DNA from: Phytoactinopolyspora halophila
GTDB lineage: Bacteria > Actinomycetota > Actinomycetes > Jiangellales > Jiangellaceae
Direction of reading: 5' to 3'
DNA: 64,000 nucleotides
Assembly: GCF_003287285.1 (NCBI RefSeq)
Contig: NZ_QMIG01000007.1
Location: 62,001 to 126,000, forward strand
Numbering within the stretch: the stretch's first letter is position 1; each line of letters begins with the position of its first letter. The notes below the pieces were generated by a model. It made no database searches and was not told where the DNA came from. It saw nothing but the letters and a program-made list of their open reading frames with translations. The position numbers and the translations under genes are program-made. Positions 50,081 through 60,951 of this stretch are shown piece after piece.

Positions 50081-51210
50081 CGCGTCAGACCGAGCGCTTC
50101 GGCCGCGTCGTCCGCATCGGCCGCCACCGGATACGGGCGAATCTCGCCGTAGAAGGAGCTGGCGGTGTCGACATCCTTCAGGCCGTGGCCCGTGACCGTG
50201 ACGACCACGCGCCGGGCCGGGTCGAGCCGACCGTGCTGGGCGTAGTGCAACAGGCCCGCCACGCCGGCAGCGGATGCAGGCTCGACGAACAGTCCCTCAC
50301 GCCCGGACAGTTCCTGCTGTGCGGCGAGGATCTGCTCGTCGGTGACCATGTCGATCAGGCCACCGGATTCGTCGCGCGCCTGCACGGCGCTCTCCCACGA
50401 GGCCGGGCTGCCGATGCGGATCGCACTGGCCACGGTGTCCGGCATCTCGACCGGAGCACCGTGCACCAGCGGCGCCGCTCCGGCAGCTTGAAATCCCCAC
50501 ATCATCGGAAGGCGCGTGCTCATGCCGTCGGCGCCGTACTCCCGGTAACCCATCCAGTAGGCCGAGATATTCCCGGCGTTACCGACCGGCAAGACGTGAA
50601 TGTCCGGAGCATCCCCGAGATCGTCGACGATCTCGAAAGCCGCAGTCTTCTGCCCGGCCAGCCGATACGGGTTGACCGAGTTGACCAGCGCCACCGGGTA
50701 GGTCTCGGCGAGCTCTCGGGCGAGGCGGAGGCAGTCGTCGAAGTTGCCGTCAACCGAGGCGATGATCCCGCCGTGCACGACCGCCTGTGCCAGCTTCGGC
50801 CCGGCGATCTTCCCGTCCGGAACCAGCACGATCGGCCGCATGCCAGCACGAACCGCATAGGCCGAGGCCGACGCGCTGGTGTTGCCGGTCGAGGCGCAGA
50901 CGACGGCTTCCGCGCCCTCTTCGGCAGCCTTGGACACGGCGACCGTCATGCCGCGATCCTTGAACGAGCCCGTCGGGTTGACGCCTTCCACCTTCAAGTG
51001 GACGTCACATCCGGTCTGGGCGGACAACCACGGCGACGGCACCAACGGCGTGCCGCCTTCGCGCAGCGTCACCACGGGCGTGCCGGCAGACACCGGCAGC
51101 CGATCTCGATACTCGTCGATCACCCCGCGCCACAGCCGGGTACGGGGCACGGCTTCCACCATTCCATCGGTCACGGCACCATTATTCACGGCGCCGTCGG
51201 ACACCGTCAT
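50077..51210 (-). CDS. thrC: Threonine synthase
   Basis: A 377-residue PLP enzyme converting phosphohomoserine to threonine. The PLP lysine is Lys84 in [24 protein letters not shown] and the phosphate-binding [11 protein letters not shown] are also present. The ~20 residues before ...[16 protein letters not shown] are a non-conserved extension. ATG overlaps the hom stop (ATGA). Confidence 0.97.
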   Translation of the reverse strand: MTVSDGAVNNGAVTDGMVEAVPRTRLWRGVIDEYRDRLPVSAGTPVVTLREGGTPLVPSPWLSAQTGCDVHLKVEGVNPTGSFKDRGMTVAVSKAAEEGAEAVVCASTGNTSASASAYAVRAGMRPIVLVPDGKIAGPKLAQAVVHGGIIASVDGNFDDCLRLARELAETYPVALVNSVNPYRLAGQKTAAFEIVDDLGDAPDIHVLPVGNAGNISAYWMGYREYGADGMSTRLPMMWGFQAAGAAPLVHGAPVEMPDTVASAIRIGSPASWESAVQARDESGGLIDMVTDEQILAAQQELSGREGLFVEPASAAGVAGLLHYAQHGRLDPARRVVVTVTGHGLKDVDTASSFYGEIRPYPVAADADDAAEALGLTR

Positions 51211-52499
51211 TCGCCCTCGACACGCATCACCGACATGACGTCACGCACCGTCGCGAGGTCCGTCAGCCCGCGCACCGTCGCCGAGAGGGCGTCGTCAGTG
51301 GCCTGGTGGGTGACGACGACGAGTTCGGCGTCGCCGGAATCCTCGGTTCGCTGGCGTACGGTCTCGATCGACACGCCTTGTTCGGCGAACACGGCCGCCA
51401 CCGCGGCGAGCACGCCCGGGCGGTCGGCCACGTCGAGACTGATGTGATAGCGCGTGACCGTCTCGCCCGTCGGCCGTACCGGCCGCTCCGCATACCAGGA
51501 GCCTCCCGGGCCGGTCACGCCACCGAGCCGGTTGCGTGCGACGGTCACCACGTCACCCAGCACGGCGCTGGCCGTCGGGGCTCCCCCGGCTCCCGGACCG
51601 TAGAACATGAGCTGACCGGCGTACTCGGCCTCGACGAAAACGGCGTTGTAGGCGCCGCGCACACCCGCAAGCGGGTGCTCGCGCGGGATCATCGCCGGGT
51701 GCACGCGCACGCCGACGGCGTCGCCTTCCGGAGCGAGCTCGCAGATCGCGAGCAGTTTCACGACCGAACCCATCGCCTTGGCACTGGCGACATCCGATGC
51801 CGTCACGCCACTCATGCCTTCACGGTGAACATCGGCCAGCGTGACCGGAGAATGAAAGGCGATGCCGGCGAGGATCGCCGCCTTGGCGGCCGCGTCGTAT
51901 CCCTCGACGTCCGTCGTGGGATCGGCCTCGGCGTAGCCCAGCGCCTGCGCCTCTTCGAGGGCCTCGGCGAAGCCGGCGCCATGCGTGTCCATCTGATCGA
52001 GGATGTAGTTGGTGGTGCCGTTCACGATGCCGAGCACCCGGTTGACGTGGTCTCCGACGAGCGACTCGCGCAGGGGCCGCAACAGCGGGATCGCCCCGGC
52101 GACGGCGGCTTCGTAATACAGATCCACGTCATGCTTCTCGGCGGCAGCGTGCAGGGCGAAACCGTCGTCGGCAAGCAGCGCCTTGTTCGCCGTCACCACC
52201 GACTTGCCCTGCTCCATCGCCGTGAGGATCAGGCTGCGCGCCGGATCGATACCGCCGATCACCTCGACGACGGCGTCCACGTCGTCGCGGCTGACCAGCT
52301 CCACCGCATCGGTAGTGAACAACGTGGGGTCGACGCCCGTGTCCGAACGGTCCCGGTCGAGCCGGCGCACGGCAATGCCCGCGAGCTCGAGCCGCGCACC
52401 CACACGAGCGGCGAGGTCGTCCGCATGCTCGACCATCTGGCGCGCGATCTCCGAGCCGACCACTCCACAGCCGAGGAGCGCCACCCTGAGCGTGTTCAT
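51207..52499 (-). CDS. hom: Homoserine dehydrogenase
   Basis: A 430-residue enzyme. NAD(P)-binding [14 protein letters not shown], catalytic domain with [11 protein letters not shown] and [24 protein letters not shown], and a C-terminal ACT domain (about 350-430, [26 protein letters not shown]) that normally mediates threonine feedback inhibition. First gene of a fully overlapping hom-thrC-thrB operon. Confidence 0.97.
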   Translation of the reverse strand: MNTLRVALLGCGVVGSEIARQMVEHADDLAARVGARLELAGIAVRRLDRDRSDTGVDPTLFTTDAVELVSRDDVDAVVEVIGGIDPARSLILTAMEQGKSVVTANKALLADDGFALHAAAEKHDVDLYYEAAVAGAIPLLRPLRESLVGDHVNRVLGIVNGTTNYILDQMDTHGAGFAEALEEAQALGYAEADPTTDVEGYDAAAKAAILAGIAFHSPVTLADVHREGMSGVTASDVASAKAMGSVVKLLAICELAPEGDAVGVRVHPAMIPREHPLAGVRGAYNAVFVEAEYAGQLMFYGPGAGGAPTASAVLGDVVTVARNRLGGVTGPGGSWYAERPVRPTGETVTRYHISLDVADRPGVLAAVAAVFAEQGVSIETVRQRTEDSGDAELVVVTHQATDDALSATVRGLTDLATVRDVMSVMRVEGE

Positions 52500-52709
52500 C
52501 TACCTCCTCCTTCGTGCGGTGTCACCGCCTCACCCGGCACCCCGCCCGTGGCTCGGCGGCGGCACAACGGCCCTTCCAGTGTGGGCACGCAGCGAAGGAT
52601 ATGGCGCAAGCCGTCCATGATGCGAGACATCCGTCTTGCCATGTGCCGATTCGAGTGGAGATTCTTCACCTGAGCGAGCTGCCCGGCGGGTCCGTCAGGA
52701 GACGAGCTT

Positions 52710-53588
52710 TCAGAACATGGCGTCGGTGCGCGTGTCCCGCGCCGAACTCGTCTTGGTCTTGGGGCCGCGGATGATCCGGCGGCGGATCATGCCGGAGACC
52801 GTGTCGATCACGATCGTCACGAGCACCACGACGATCAACGCCATCCCGGCCGTACCCCACTCGCGGAATTCGATGTTCTGCTGGAGCATCGTGCCGATAC
52901 CGCCCGCCCCGACCACGCCGAGGACGGCCGACGCGCGGATGTTGATCTCAAAGCGGTAGAGCCAGAAGGCGATGATCTCCGGCATCACCTGCGGGAGGAC
53001 CGCCCAGCGTATCCGCTGCAACGTCGTCGCACCCGACGCGTCCGCGGCCTCGATCGGGCCGCGCTGGCTTCCCTCGATGATCTCCGCCGAGAGCTTGCCG
53101 ATCGTTCCCGTCGAGCTGAGCCCGATCGCGATCGTCCCGGCCAGCGGCCCCAGCCCGAAGATCGGGATGAGCGCGACAGCAAAGATGATCTCCGGTATCG
53201 CGCGCGGGACGTTCAGCAGCTGCCGGGTGACACCCACGCTCACCCGCCCCGAGATGTTCTGGGCAGCCAGAAATGCCAGCGGAAAGGAGAGAACCGCGGC
53301 AATCATCGTGCCAAGCCAGGCGATGGCCACCGACTCCCACATGGATTCGGCGGCATCGGGCACGTCGGCGAGGTCGAGTTCGCCAAACATCAAGACCGCC
53401 ATGTTCCACAGCTCGCCCGGCATCTCGGTCAGGCGGGGCCAGTTGGCGTCCACGCTCAGCGCGCCGATCAGGAAACCACCCACAACGCCCGCCGTCACGA
53501 TCAGGCGGAACCAGTTGAACGGCTTCTCCGGCCGCACCGCCTGCTCGAACCGCTTCTCCGCCGCGGTCGGTGCCTGCGTGCCCGTCAC
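52710..53588 (-). CDS. phnE: Phosphonate-type ABC transporter permease 2
   Basis: A 292-residue permease with about six membrane segments and the EAA loop EAADASGATTLQRIRWAVLPQVMPEIIAF. The SAVLGVVGAGGIGTML segment is characteristic of PhnE. GTG at 53588 overlaps the upstream permease stop (GTGA). It probably forms a heterodimer with the other PhnE. Confidence 0.92.
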   Translation of the reverse strand: MTGTQAPTAAEKRFEQAVRPEKPFNWFRLIVTAGVVGGFLIGALSVDANWPRLTEMPGELWNMAVLMFGELDLADVPDAAESMWESVAIAWLGTMIAAVLSFPLAFLAAQNISGRVSVGVTRQLLNVPRAIPEIIFAVALIPIFGLGPLAGTIAIGLSSTGTIGKLSAEIIEGSQRGPIEAADASGATTLQRIRWAVLPQVMPEIIAFWLYRFEINIRASAVLGVVGAGGIGTMLQQNIEFREWGTAGMALIVVVLVTIVIDTVSGMIRRRIIRGPKTKTSSARDTRTDAMF

Positions 53589-54436
53589 AGCAACCGCCTC
53601 CGCAGCGCCATCGAGATCCGCTCGACGACGATGACGACGATGAGAAAGCCCACCACGACACCCCAGACCCGGTCCCACTGTCCCTGACCGCGGTAGAAGT
53701 CGATGACGGCCCCGATGCCGCCGGCACCGACGAAGCCGAGGACGGCCGATGCGCGCAGGTTGAGTTCGAAGCAGTACATGGAAAACGAGGTGTAGGCGGG
53801 CAGTACCTGCGGCACGACCGCGACACGCAGCACCTGCAGGTGGGATGCTCCGCTGGCCCGCGCGGCTTCGACGGGACCGTGGTCGATGCCGTCGATCGTG
53901 TCCGATGTCAGCTTGGTGACCACGCCGATCGAGAAGAAGAACAGGGCAAGTATGCCGGGCAGCGCACCGATACCGACCGCCGCCACGAACAGCAGCGCCC
54001 ACAGCAGATCCGGAATCGAACGGATGATGTTGTTAAACAGTTTCACCAGCGCGTAGGCAACCCGGTTGGGCGCACCCAGCTTGGAGTTGAACAGCGCCAG
54101 CGGAAGCGCCACCAGGGCACCGGCAATGGTGCTGATCACGGCCATCTGAACGGTCTCCAGGAACCCGTCTCGCGCCCGGCTCCCGAGCAACGAGCCAAGG
54201 TCGATCTCCGCCAGGCCACGCATGGGCGAATTCGAGCGCGTGAACCCGTCCCAGACCTCGATCAGGGAGAACCCGATGCCGAATTCCCAGTCCGCACCGG
54301 TGGCGATGGTCATGGCCAGCAGCCCGGCGAAGCCTCCCACCAGGAACGGGCTCGGCCGGGGCCGCTTCGGCCGCTGCGCTCCCGGCGCCGTGCTCGCCGC
54401 CGGCGGCCCGGCGTCGTCGTGCTCGACCTGGCTCAC
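53585..54436 (-). CDS. phnE: Phosphonate-type ABC transporter permease 1
   Basis: A 283-residue permease. A disordered N-terminal ~25 residues precede the membrane part. The EAA loop is EAARASGASHLQVLRVAVVPQVLPAYTSF and it has the PhnE motif SAVLGFVGAGGIGAVID. GTG at 54436 overlaps the phnC stop (GTGA). Confidence 0.92.
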   Translation of the reverse strand: MSQVEHDDAGPPAASTAPGAQRPKRPRPSPFLVGGFAGLLAMTIATGADWEFGIGFSLIEVWDGFTRSNSPMRGLAEIDLGSLLGSRARDGFLETVQMAVISTIAGALVALPLALFNSKLGAPNRVAYALVKLFNNIIRSIPDLLWALLFVAAVGIGALPGILALFFFSIGVVTKLTSDTIDGIDHGPVEAARASGASHLQVLRVAVVPQVLPAYTSFSMYCFELNLRASAVLGFVGAGGIGAVIDFYRGQGQWDRVWGVVVGFLIVVIVVERISMALRRRLL

Positions 54437-55209
54437 AGCGACGCCTCGGCCTCAAGCACGTCGTCGGCGGTCAGGCTACGCCCGTAGATCTTCTCGAAGA
54501 CCTTCTCGTCGGCGGCCGAACCGGGACCATCGAACATCACCCTGCCGCCGCGCAACCCGATGATGCGGTCGGCGTACTCCCGGGCGAGATCGAGGAAGTG
54601 CAAGTTCACCAGCGTGGTGATGCCCAGTTCCCGGTTCACCTTCTGCAGGTAACGCATCACCGAGTGCGATGTCGGAGGATCCAGCGAGGCCACCGGCTCG
54701 TCGGCGAGCAAGACGCTCGGCTGCTGCGCCAGGGCGCGGGCGATTCCCACCCGCTGCTGCTGCCCACCCGAGAGATTGGCCGCGCGGATGTAAGCTTTGT
54801 CGACAATCTCCACGACTTCGAGCGACTGCATGGCGAGCTCGACCTCGTCGCCGCCCCACCAGCCGAGCATCGAACGCCAGCTGGGCACCCGGTTCAGCCG
54901 GCCCATCAACACGTTGTTGAGCACCGTCGTCCGGTCCACCAGGTTGAAATGCTGGAAGATCATGCCCACGTCGGCACGCAGTGCCCGCAATTGCCGCTTG
55001 GTGAGCTGGCCGACGTCCCGATCACCGACGTTCACGGTGCCGCTCGTCAGCGGCACCAGACCGTTCACCGCGCGGATCAGCGTCGATTTTCCCGCGCCCG
55101 AGAGCCCGACGATCACGACGAACTCCCCGTCTGGGATCTCGACGTCGACATGGTCCAGCGCGGTCACCCCACCCCGGTAGGTCACCGTTGCCTGGTCGAA
55201 GCGAATCAT
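54433..55209 (-). CDS. phnC: Phosphonate-type ABC transporter ATP-binding protein
   Basis: A 258-residue ABC ATPase. Walker A GLSGAGKST, Q-loop IFQHFNLVDRTTVLNNVLMGRL (typical PhnC wording), signature LSGGQQQRVGIARAL, Walker B LLADEPVASLD, H-loop LHFLDLA. Energises import with the two PhnE permeases and the PhnD lipoprotein. ATG at 55209, 63 bp after phnD. Confidence 0.95.
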   Translation of the reverse strand: MIRFDQATVTYRGGVTALDHVDVEIPDGEFVVIVGLSGAGKSTLIRAVNGLVPLTSGTVNVGDRDVGQLTKRQLRALRADVGMIFQHFNLVDRTTVLNNVLMGRLNRVPSWRSMLGWWGGDEVELAMQSLEVVEIVDKAYIRAANLSGGQQQRVGIARALAQQPSVLLADEPVASLDPPTSHSVMRYLQKVNRELGITTLVNLHFLDLAREYADRIIGLRGGRVMFDGPGSAADEKVFEKIYGRSLTADDVLEAEASL

Positions 55210-55272
55210 GGCGCTCCTGGTGATGCTGTCGCGGTCGGGTGAGTATACCCACCCGACCGCGAGTTGACATGA

Positions 55273-56265
55273 TCAATCTTCGAGGAGCTCTCCGAGCTCG
55301 GACACGAGGGTCCGGATCGGGTCGTAGGCCTCGCTGTCGACCGGAACCAAGTCGTCGATGTTGTAAAGCTCGTTCAGCAACTCCTGCCCGTCCGGCGTCG
55401 ACGCGATGTCCATCAACGCCTCGGAGATCGCATCCTTGAGGTCTTCGGGAAGATCGGACGCCACGGCGAAGCCGTCGTTGGGGATCGGCGGCGACCACGC
55501 GAACACCACAACCTCCTGGCCGACGTCCTCGGCCTGGTCCGCGACGTCTTCCCGCGCGTCGTTGTACGACACGCCGACCTCCGCGTCACCACGGTAGACC
55601 GCGAGCACGGAGTTGTCGTGACCGCCCGCGAAAACCGGTTCGACGCCTTCCTGCGGGTCGATGTCCGCCTCGAACAGCTGCAACGACGGCACGAGATGTC
55701 CGGACGCGGAGCCCTGGTCCACGAACGCCATCTCCGTGCCGGCCACCTTCGTGATCGCGTCCTCGGCGATCGGGCCGTCGGCGGCAACCTCGGCCTCGTC
55801 GACGCCGTTGCAGAAGAGGTACCCGTCGACGTCGACCGGTTCGTCGTCGCAGTACGTGTCGGGGTCGTTGGTGAACCATTGCGTGACGTACTCGACGTCA
55901 CCGAATCGTTCGGACTGCAAGATCAATTCGGCGTCGGCCTGGGACTCGGCTTGCACCATCTGCTGCGGCCCAAGTCCACCCGCCACGCCGGCCTGTCCCG
56001 CCTCCAGGGCGACGATCACACCCGCGTAGTCGGTCGCCACGTGCGGCTCGACGTCGATCTCGATCCGCTCCTCGAGCATCTCGGCAAGAGGCTCTGCGTC
56101 ATCGACCAGCTGCTGCTGCTCGCTCGACGGGGTGAACACGAGCGTGATCTCTTCTGGCCACTCGTCCGCCGTCGCGTCCTCGCCCTCGCCGTCGCCGTCG
56201 TCACCGCCACACGCGGCGACCAGCGCGGCAGCCGCGACCACCGCGAGCCATCTTGTGATCTTCAT
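55273..56265 (-). CDS. phnD: Phosphonate/phosphite-type substrate-binding lipoprotein
   Basis: A 330-residue lipoprotein. Signal peptide LAVVAAAALVAAC with lipobox LVAAC, then an acidic Gly/Asp linker and a PhnD fold beginning EITLVFTPSSEQQQLVDDAEPLAEMLEE. The VDQGSASGHLVPSLQL segment forms the anion pocket in PhnD/PtxB/HtxB proteins. Substrate may be phosphonate, phosphite or hypophosphite; no C-P lyase, phosphonatase or phosphite dehydrogenase is in the window. ATG at 56265 preferred over GTG at 56271 by spacing to AAGGAG. Confidence 0.92.
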   Translation of the reverse strand: MKITRWLAVVAAAALVAACGGDDGDGEGEDATADEWPEEITLVFTPSSEQQQLVDDAEPLAEMLEERIEIDVEPHVATDYAGVIVALEAGQAGVAGGLGPQQMVQAESQADAELILQSERFGDVEYVTQWFTNDPDTYCDDEPVDVDGYLFCNGVDEAEVAADGPIAEDAITKVAGTEMAFVDQGSASGHLVPSLQLFEADIDPQEGVEPVFAGGHDNSVLAVYRGDAEVGVSYNDAREDVADQAEDVGQEVVVFAWSPPIPNDGFAVASDLPEDLKDAISEALMDIASTPDGQELLNELYNIDDLVPVDSEAYDPIRTLVSELGELLED

Positions 56266-56815
56266 TGACACGCACTCCTTGCGACGAGATCGGAAAAACC
56301 TGGAATACCTTATGCACGACGCATCTGCCCGGCATGCGCGGGCGTCCCCGTCGTGACCGCCAGACCGGACGGCCGGACCGAATTCAGGATTTCGCTTCGT
56401 AGCGCCTCGGATGCTACTCACGTGCGAACTGACGGTAAACAACTCTGCACGATCGCATATCGAGCGCGACCAATCCGTTATATTGCATTTCGAGGCATAT
56501 GGCTGCGATCAAGTTCGAATGGCCACGAGCTTCATACGCCGGTACCGTCTCGTCAGCGCACGACCACTCTCGCTAGACTCGGCGTCGTCTGCTGAAGGGC
56601 GGCTAGGGTTCCGCAGCCGTGATGCCTGACGTGCTGGCCTGGTCCGAGCGCCGCAGAAAGCCGATGGGCGCGTGCGTTCGCCGCCCGTTCGACGTGGACG
56701 GGCACTGCCCACAACGAGAGCGCACCGGCCGCCGGCCCCGCACCTCACTGGACAAAAGCCTCGAGGGGACAGGCGGACGTCGATACTGACGTGCCGACTC
56801 CCGAAAGGCTCACTC
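56266..56815. promoter_or_regulatory. 550-bp divergent intergenic region, phnD / EamA
   Basis: No convincing gene in any frame. The part from about 56400 to 56540 is the least GC-rich stretch in the area (TTATATTGCATT around 56480) and probably holds the phnD promoter; a PhoP/Pho-box could not be identified by eye. The segment 56600-56815 is GC-rich and precedes the EamA gene. Confidence 0.45.
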
Positions 56816-57739
56816 GTGTCCCTCTCCGACGCCGCACCAGCGCCACGCGGCTCCGCTCACCTGCGTGCCGTGCTCCAGGCGCTACTCGTCACCTTCTTGT
56901 GGTCGACGTCCTGGGTTCTGATCAAGACAGGTCTCGACGAGATTCCCGCGCTGACCTTTGCCGGCCTGCGCTACGTGCTGGCTTTCCTGTGCCTGCTTCC
57001 GCTCCTGCTCCGCCGCCACCACCTCGGCGCCATCCGCGCACTCGGCCATCGGGACTGGCTGCGGCTCGCCGCCCTCGGCCTGGTCTGGTACACCGTCACC
57101 CAAGGTGCCCAGTTCCTTGCCCTGGACAGGTTGCCGGCGACCATGACCAGCCTGCTCCTGAGCTTCACCCCGGTCGTCGTCGCGTGGCTCGGCATCGCCT
57201 TCCTTTCCGAGCGACCCCGAGCGCTCCAGTGGGGAGGGATAGCCCTCTACATCGCCGGCGCCGCCGCGTTCCTGTATCCGGTCGACGTTCCCGCTCAACA
57301 GGCCGTCGGCATCGGCATCGCCGCGTGCGGCGTCCTCGCCAACGCGGCTGCGGCAGTCCTGGGCCGCGCGGCCAACCGGGGCGGCCAGCTCAGCCCTCTC
57401 CTCGTCACGGTCGTCAGCATGGGCATCGGCTCGCTGGCCCTGCTGGCCAGCGGTATCGCCACCCAGGGAATGCCGGCACTGAGCGCGGCCAGCTGGGCGA
57501 TCATCGCCTGGCTCGCCGTGGTGAACACGGCGTTCGCCTTCACGCTCTGGAACCTGACGCTGCGGACTCTCGGCGCCGCGGAATCGAACGCGATCAACAA
57601 CACCATGCTGATCCAGATCGCCGTCCTCGCATGGATCTTCCTCGACGAGTCCCTCGGATCGCGGGAGATCGCCGGCCTGGCCATTGCCGCGTTCGGGGTG
57701 CTGCTGGTTCAGCTCCGGCGCCCCCACCGGGCACGGTAA
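56816..57739 (+). CDS. EamA family (drug/metabolite) transporter
   Basis: A 307-residue protein with ten hydrophobic segments arranged as two EamA repeats (first [38 protein letters not shown]..., second from about residue 165). Substrate unknown; many relatives export amino acids or metabolites. GTG at 56816 follows AAAGG. The 3' end overlaps the convergent GH9 gene by 31 bp. Confidence 0.88.
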   Translation: MSLSDAAPAPRGSAHLRAVLQALLVTFLWSTSWVLIKTGLDEIPALTFAGLRYVLAFLCLLPLLLRRHHLGAIRALGHRDWLRLAALGLVWYTVTQGAQFLALDRLPATMTSLLLSFTPVVVAWLGIAFLSERPRALQWGGIALYIAGAAAFLYPVDVPAQQAVGIGIAACGVLANAAAAVLGRAANRGGQLSPLLVTVVSMGIGSLALLASGIATQGMPALSAASWAIIAWLAVVNTAFAFTLWNLTLRTLGAAESNAINNTMLIQIAVLAWIFLDESLGSREIAGLAIAAFGVLLVQLRRPHRAR

Positions 57740-59601
57740 GTCACCCATGACGCGTACCACACCAGCGCGGCATTCCAGTTGATCGCTATCCCGTTGGTCG
57801 ACGACGAGTCGGCGTGATCGATGTAGCACGCTTGCGGCGCACAGCCCTCCAGGTTCGCCCGTGCCACCAGGTCCTGCAGGCGGGAGTTCGGACCGCCCGC
57901 CAGCGTTCCGGGCGGGAAGGGTGGTAAGCGATCCGCCGAGGCATACCACCGGCTGTGCATGTGCTGCGAACAGTGCGTGCCGTAACCGGTGACGTACGAG
58001 TTGTTGATGGCGTTACGGCCCAGCACGTAGTCGATTGCTTCCAGGGCACCGTCCCGGTATGCGCGCTCGCCGGTCAGATCGTAAGCCGTCGCGATCACCA
58101 CGGCATTGTTGATCACCTGGTGGGACGAGCCCCAGTCGTAGTCTCCGGGATCGTACGGGTGCCCGAACGGCTGGCCTGCCTGTGTGGCGAGGTAGCGATC
58201 GGCGCCGTCGATCACCGAATCGATGACGTCGGCGCGACCGGGGAGATCGTTCGGCACCGTGGCCAGGTCGAGCCGCCCGGCCGCGGCGGTGAAGCACCAG
58301 TCGAAGCCGGTGGCGCGCCAGATGTCCGCGCGTTCACCTCCGACGTGATACGGCGACGAGAGGACGGCGTCCCGGAACTCGTCCTCGCCCGTCGTCAGGT
58401 ACAGCTGTGCGGCCGCCCAGTAGAACTCGTCGTCCACCTCCGTGTCGTCGTACGGGCCACCGCCGGGGTTCGGATCGAGGTCGTTCGTGTTGGGCGCGTA
58501 GATGTCGGGATGTTCCTTCGCCGCTTCCCAGGCCCGGCGTGCCGCAGCCAGCAGCTCATCGGCGTAGCCGGGGTCGAACCGGCCGAACAACCGCGCACCC
58601 TGCGCCGCAGCGGCCGCGAGATTCAACGTCGCCGCCGTCGACGGCCGGTGCACGTAGCGCGGCATCGGATCCTCGTGCGGCAACGTGTCGAGCCCGGTCC
58701 AGGCCACGTCATGCAGCTTGTGGTGCACCAGGCCACCGGCATCGAACGTCTCGCCCGCGATCCGCATCGCGGTGCCGTCGGCAACCTGCATGGCCAGCAT
58801 CCAGTCCAGATTCCACCCCGCCTCGTCGAGAATGTCGGGGATGCCGTTGCCACGCTCGGGGATGAGCAGCGTGGCATCGCCGAGTGCAGCGTCGTTGACG
58901 CCGTTGACGACGCCCGCGCGCAGGCTGCGCTCGTAGGCCGACAGCAACTGATAGATGGAGATACCCGAGTTCACCACGTACTTGCCGTGGTCGTCGGCGT
59001 CGTACCACCCACCGGCGGCGTCCAGCGTATAGCCGTCCGGGCAATCCCAACCGTCGGGGCCGTAATGCTCGAAGCCGCCGAGCTGCGGATTCCCCCGATG
59101 GTCCGTTACGCCCTCGTTCGGCAGGCACGGCACGCCGAAATCGCCCTGGTTCACGTCGTCGCCGCCGAACTCGGACACGTGCCCCGCTGGGCGCGCGTAC
59201 TCCTCCTTCTCGAACTCGCCGCCGATCTCGATCGATTCGATCTCGATACCGGACCGCTGGGTGTAGTACATGCCCAGCGAGTCCATGCGTAGCTGGTCGT
59301 ACAGCGCCGGGTCGATATCGAACGGGTAGCTCTCCTCGCCATCGGCGGCGAGCCGGAATCCGGTGCCGCGGATCGGGACGTCGCCGAAGTCGATCGTATG
59401 CACGTCCAGGCCGGCGGACTCGTCGAAACCGCGTGGCTCGCTCGTGCCGGAGGCGGCGACACCGCCGCCGGCGTCGACCAGTTCCCACGCGACCGGTTCG
59501 TCGGCATCGGTGACGAGCGTGGCTCTCTTCGGACCATCGGGCAGATATCCCACCTGGTTGATTCGCACCCTAGGGCCGGTCTCGTGCTTGAATTCGTCCA
59601 C
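57709..59601 (-). CDS. GH9-family protein lacking the catalytic glutamate
   Basis: A 630-residue protein. An N-terminal Ig-like CelD_N domain ([17 protein letters not shown]) is followed by the GH9 (alpha/alpha)6 barrel. The base region [18 protein letters not shown] keeps both aspartates of the DAGD motif, and QHMHSRW keeps the substrate His/Arg. However the last signature, normally D-x(6-8)-NE-[VIT]-x-[IL]-[ND]-[WYF]-N, reads [12 protein letters not shown]: the acid/base Glu is Gly604. No signal peptide is visible. Inactive, lectin-like or altered chemistry is possible; an intracellular oligosaccharide role fits the lack of export signal. ATG at 59601. Confidence 0.85.
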   Translation of the reverse strand: MDEFKHETGPRVRINQVGYLPDGPKRATLVTDADEPVAWELVDAGGGVAASGTSEPRGFDESAGLDVHTIDFGDVPIRGTGFRLAADGEESYPFDIDPALYDQLRMDSLGMYYTQRSGIEIESIEIGGEFEKEEYARPAGHVSEFGGDDVNQGDFGVPCLPNEGVTDHRGNPQLGGFEHYGPDGWDCPDGYTLDAAGGWYDADDHGKYVVNSGISIYQLLSAYERSLRAGVVNGVNDAALGDATLLIPERGNGIPDILDEAGWNLDWMLAMQVADGTAMRIAGETFDAGGLVHHKLHDVAWTGLDTLPHEDPMPRYVHRPSTAATLNLAAAAAQGARLFGRFDPGYADELLAAARRAWEAAKEHPDIYAPNTNDLDPNPGGGPYDDTEVDDEFYWAAAQLYLTTGEDEFRDAVLSSPYHVGGERADIWRATGFDWCFTAAAGRLDLATVPNDLPGRADVIDSVIDGADRYLATQAGQPFGHPYDPGDYDWGSSHQVINNAVVIATAYDLTGERAYRDGALEAIDYVLGRNAINNSYVTGYGTHCSQHMHSRWYASADRLPPFPPGTLAGGPNSRLQDLVARANLEGCAPQACYIDHADSSSTNGIAINWNAALVWYASWVTYRARWGRRS

Positions 59602-59646
59602 GGCTCCTCCGGTGGTCAGCTAGGGCCGTATCCATGCACACGCCGC

Positions 59647-59695
59647 TGATCATGAATACTTCTCGCCCACATTAGCCGAGCAGTGTTCATGTTCA
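59647..59695. repeat. 49-bp palindromic element, copy 3 (degenerate)
   Basis: Arms TGATCATGAATA and TGTTCATGTTCA (10 of 12 pairs match) around a 25-bp loop. Read on the minus strand the loop shares ATGTGG-C-CGA and the flanking TCG-C pattern with the loop of the copy at 28493. It lies between the divergent GH9 (59601) and mrp (59755) genes. Confidence 0.65.
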
Positions 59696-59754
59696 ACGAA
59701 TCTGGGCGGGCCGCGGGTGGACGACGTGCCACGGGTGCGGCGTAGCATCGAAGT

Positions 59755-60906
59755 ATGACCTCTCCGCCCACGAACGAGCAGGTAACCGAAGCCCTCGCGG
59801 GTGTCCAGGATCCGGAGATCCGGCGCCCCATCACCGAGCTCGGCATGGTGAAATCCGTCGACATCGACGCCGACGGACGTGTCCGCGTCGAGGTCTACTT
59901 GACCATCGCAGGTTGTCCACTGCGCGAAACCATCACCCGTGACGTGACCAACGCCGTGAGCGCGCTCGAGGGTGTCACGGCCGTTGACGTTGAGCTCGAT
60001 GTCATGTCGGACGAGCAGCGCAAGGCGCTCTCCGAACAGCTACGGGGCGGTCAGAAGCAACGCGAGGTGCCATTCGCTCAGCCGGATTCGCTGACGCGAG
60101 TGTATGCCGTCGCATCCGGCAAGGGCGGGGTCGGCAAGTCGTCGGTCACGGCCAACCTGGCCGCGGCCATGGCCGCCGACGGAGTGACCGTCGGGCTCGT
60201 CGATGCCGACATCTACGGCCATTCCGCACCCCGCATGCTGGGCGCCGAGGGGTCCCGGCCCACGGTCGTCGACGACATGATCATGCCGGTCCCGGCCCAC
60301 GACGTGAAATTGATCTCCACCGAAATGTTCAAGCCGGACCGGGACACGCCGGTCGCCTGGCGCGGCCCCATGCTTCACCGGGCGCTCCAGCAGTTCCTCA
60401 CCGACGTCTTCTGGGGCGATCTGGACGTCTTGCTGCTCGACCTCCCACCTGGCACGGGCGACGTCGCCATCTCGTTGGCCCAGCTCATGCCGAACGCGGA
60501 GATCGTGGTGGTGAGCACCCCGCAGCTCGCCGCCGCCGAGGTCGCCGAGCGGGCCGGCGCCATCGCCATCCAGACGCATCAGCAAGTGGCCGGCGTGATC
60601 GAGAACATGTCGTACATGCCGTGCCCCCATTGTGGGCCGGAACACCGCCTGGACCTCTTCGGATCCGGAGGTGGCCGGCAGGTCGCCCAGGGGTTGAGCC
60701 GCCGCCTCGGCGCGGATGTTCCACTGCTCGGTGAGATCCCTCTCGACATCGGACTGCGAGAAAGCGGCGACCTCGGCACGCCATTCGTGCTGAAGGATCC
60801 CGAGGCGCCGGCCTCGGCGGCCATGCACGATATCGCCCGGCAGCTGTCGCATCGTGGCCGCGGGCTGGAAGGGGTATCGCTGAACATCCAGCCAGCCGCG
60901 GGCTGA
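59755..60906 (+). CDS. mrp: Mrp/NBP35-family iron-sulfur carrier ATPase
   Basis: A 383-residue P-loop protein that carries and transfers Fe-S clusters. N-terminal MIP18/DUF59 domain (1-85, VQDPEIRRPITELGMVKSV with Cys in IAGCPLRE), deviant Walker A VASGKGGVGKSSV at about 120, and the CPHC cluster-binding motif in MSYMPCPHCG. Near tatB and htrA, its usual actinobacterial neighbours. Confidence 0.96.
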   Translation: MTSPPTNEQVTEALAGVQDPEIRRPITELGMVKSVDIDADGRVRVEVYLTIAGCPLRETITRDVTNAVSALEGVTAVDVELDVMSDEQRKALSEQLRGGQKQREVPFAQPDSLTRVYAVASGKGGVGKSSVTANLAAAMAADGVTVGLVDADIYGHSAPRMLGAEGSRPTVVDDMIMPVPAHDVKLISTEMFKPDRDTPVAWRGPMLHRALQQFLTDVFWGDLDVLLLDLPPGTGDVAISLAQLMPNAEIVVVSTPQLAAAEVAERAGAIAIQTHQQVAGVIENMSYMPCPHCGPEHRLDLFGSGGGRQVAQGLSRRLGADVPLLGEIPLDIGLRESGDLGTPFVLKDPEAPASAAMHDIARQLSHRGRGLEGVSLNIQPAAG

Positions 60907-60951
60907 TCTCAGCTCACATACCTGATCACGTGGCGTCGGGGTCGTACCCGA

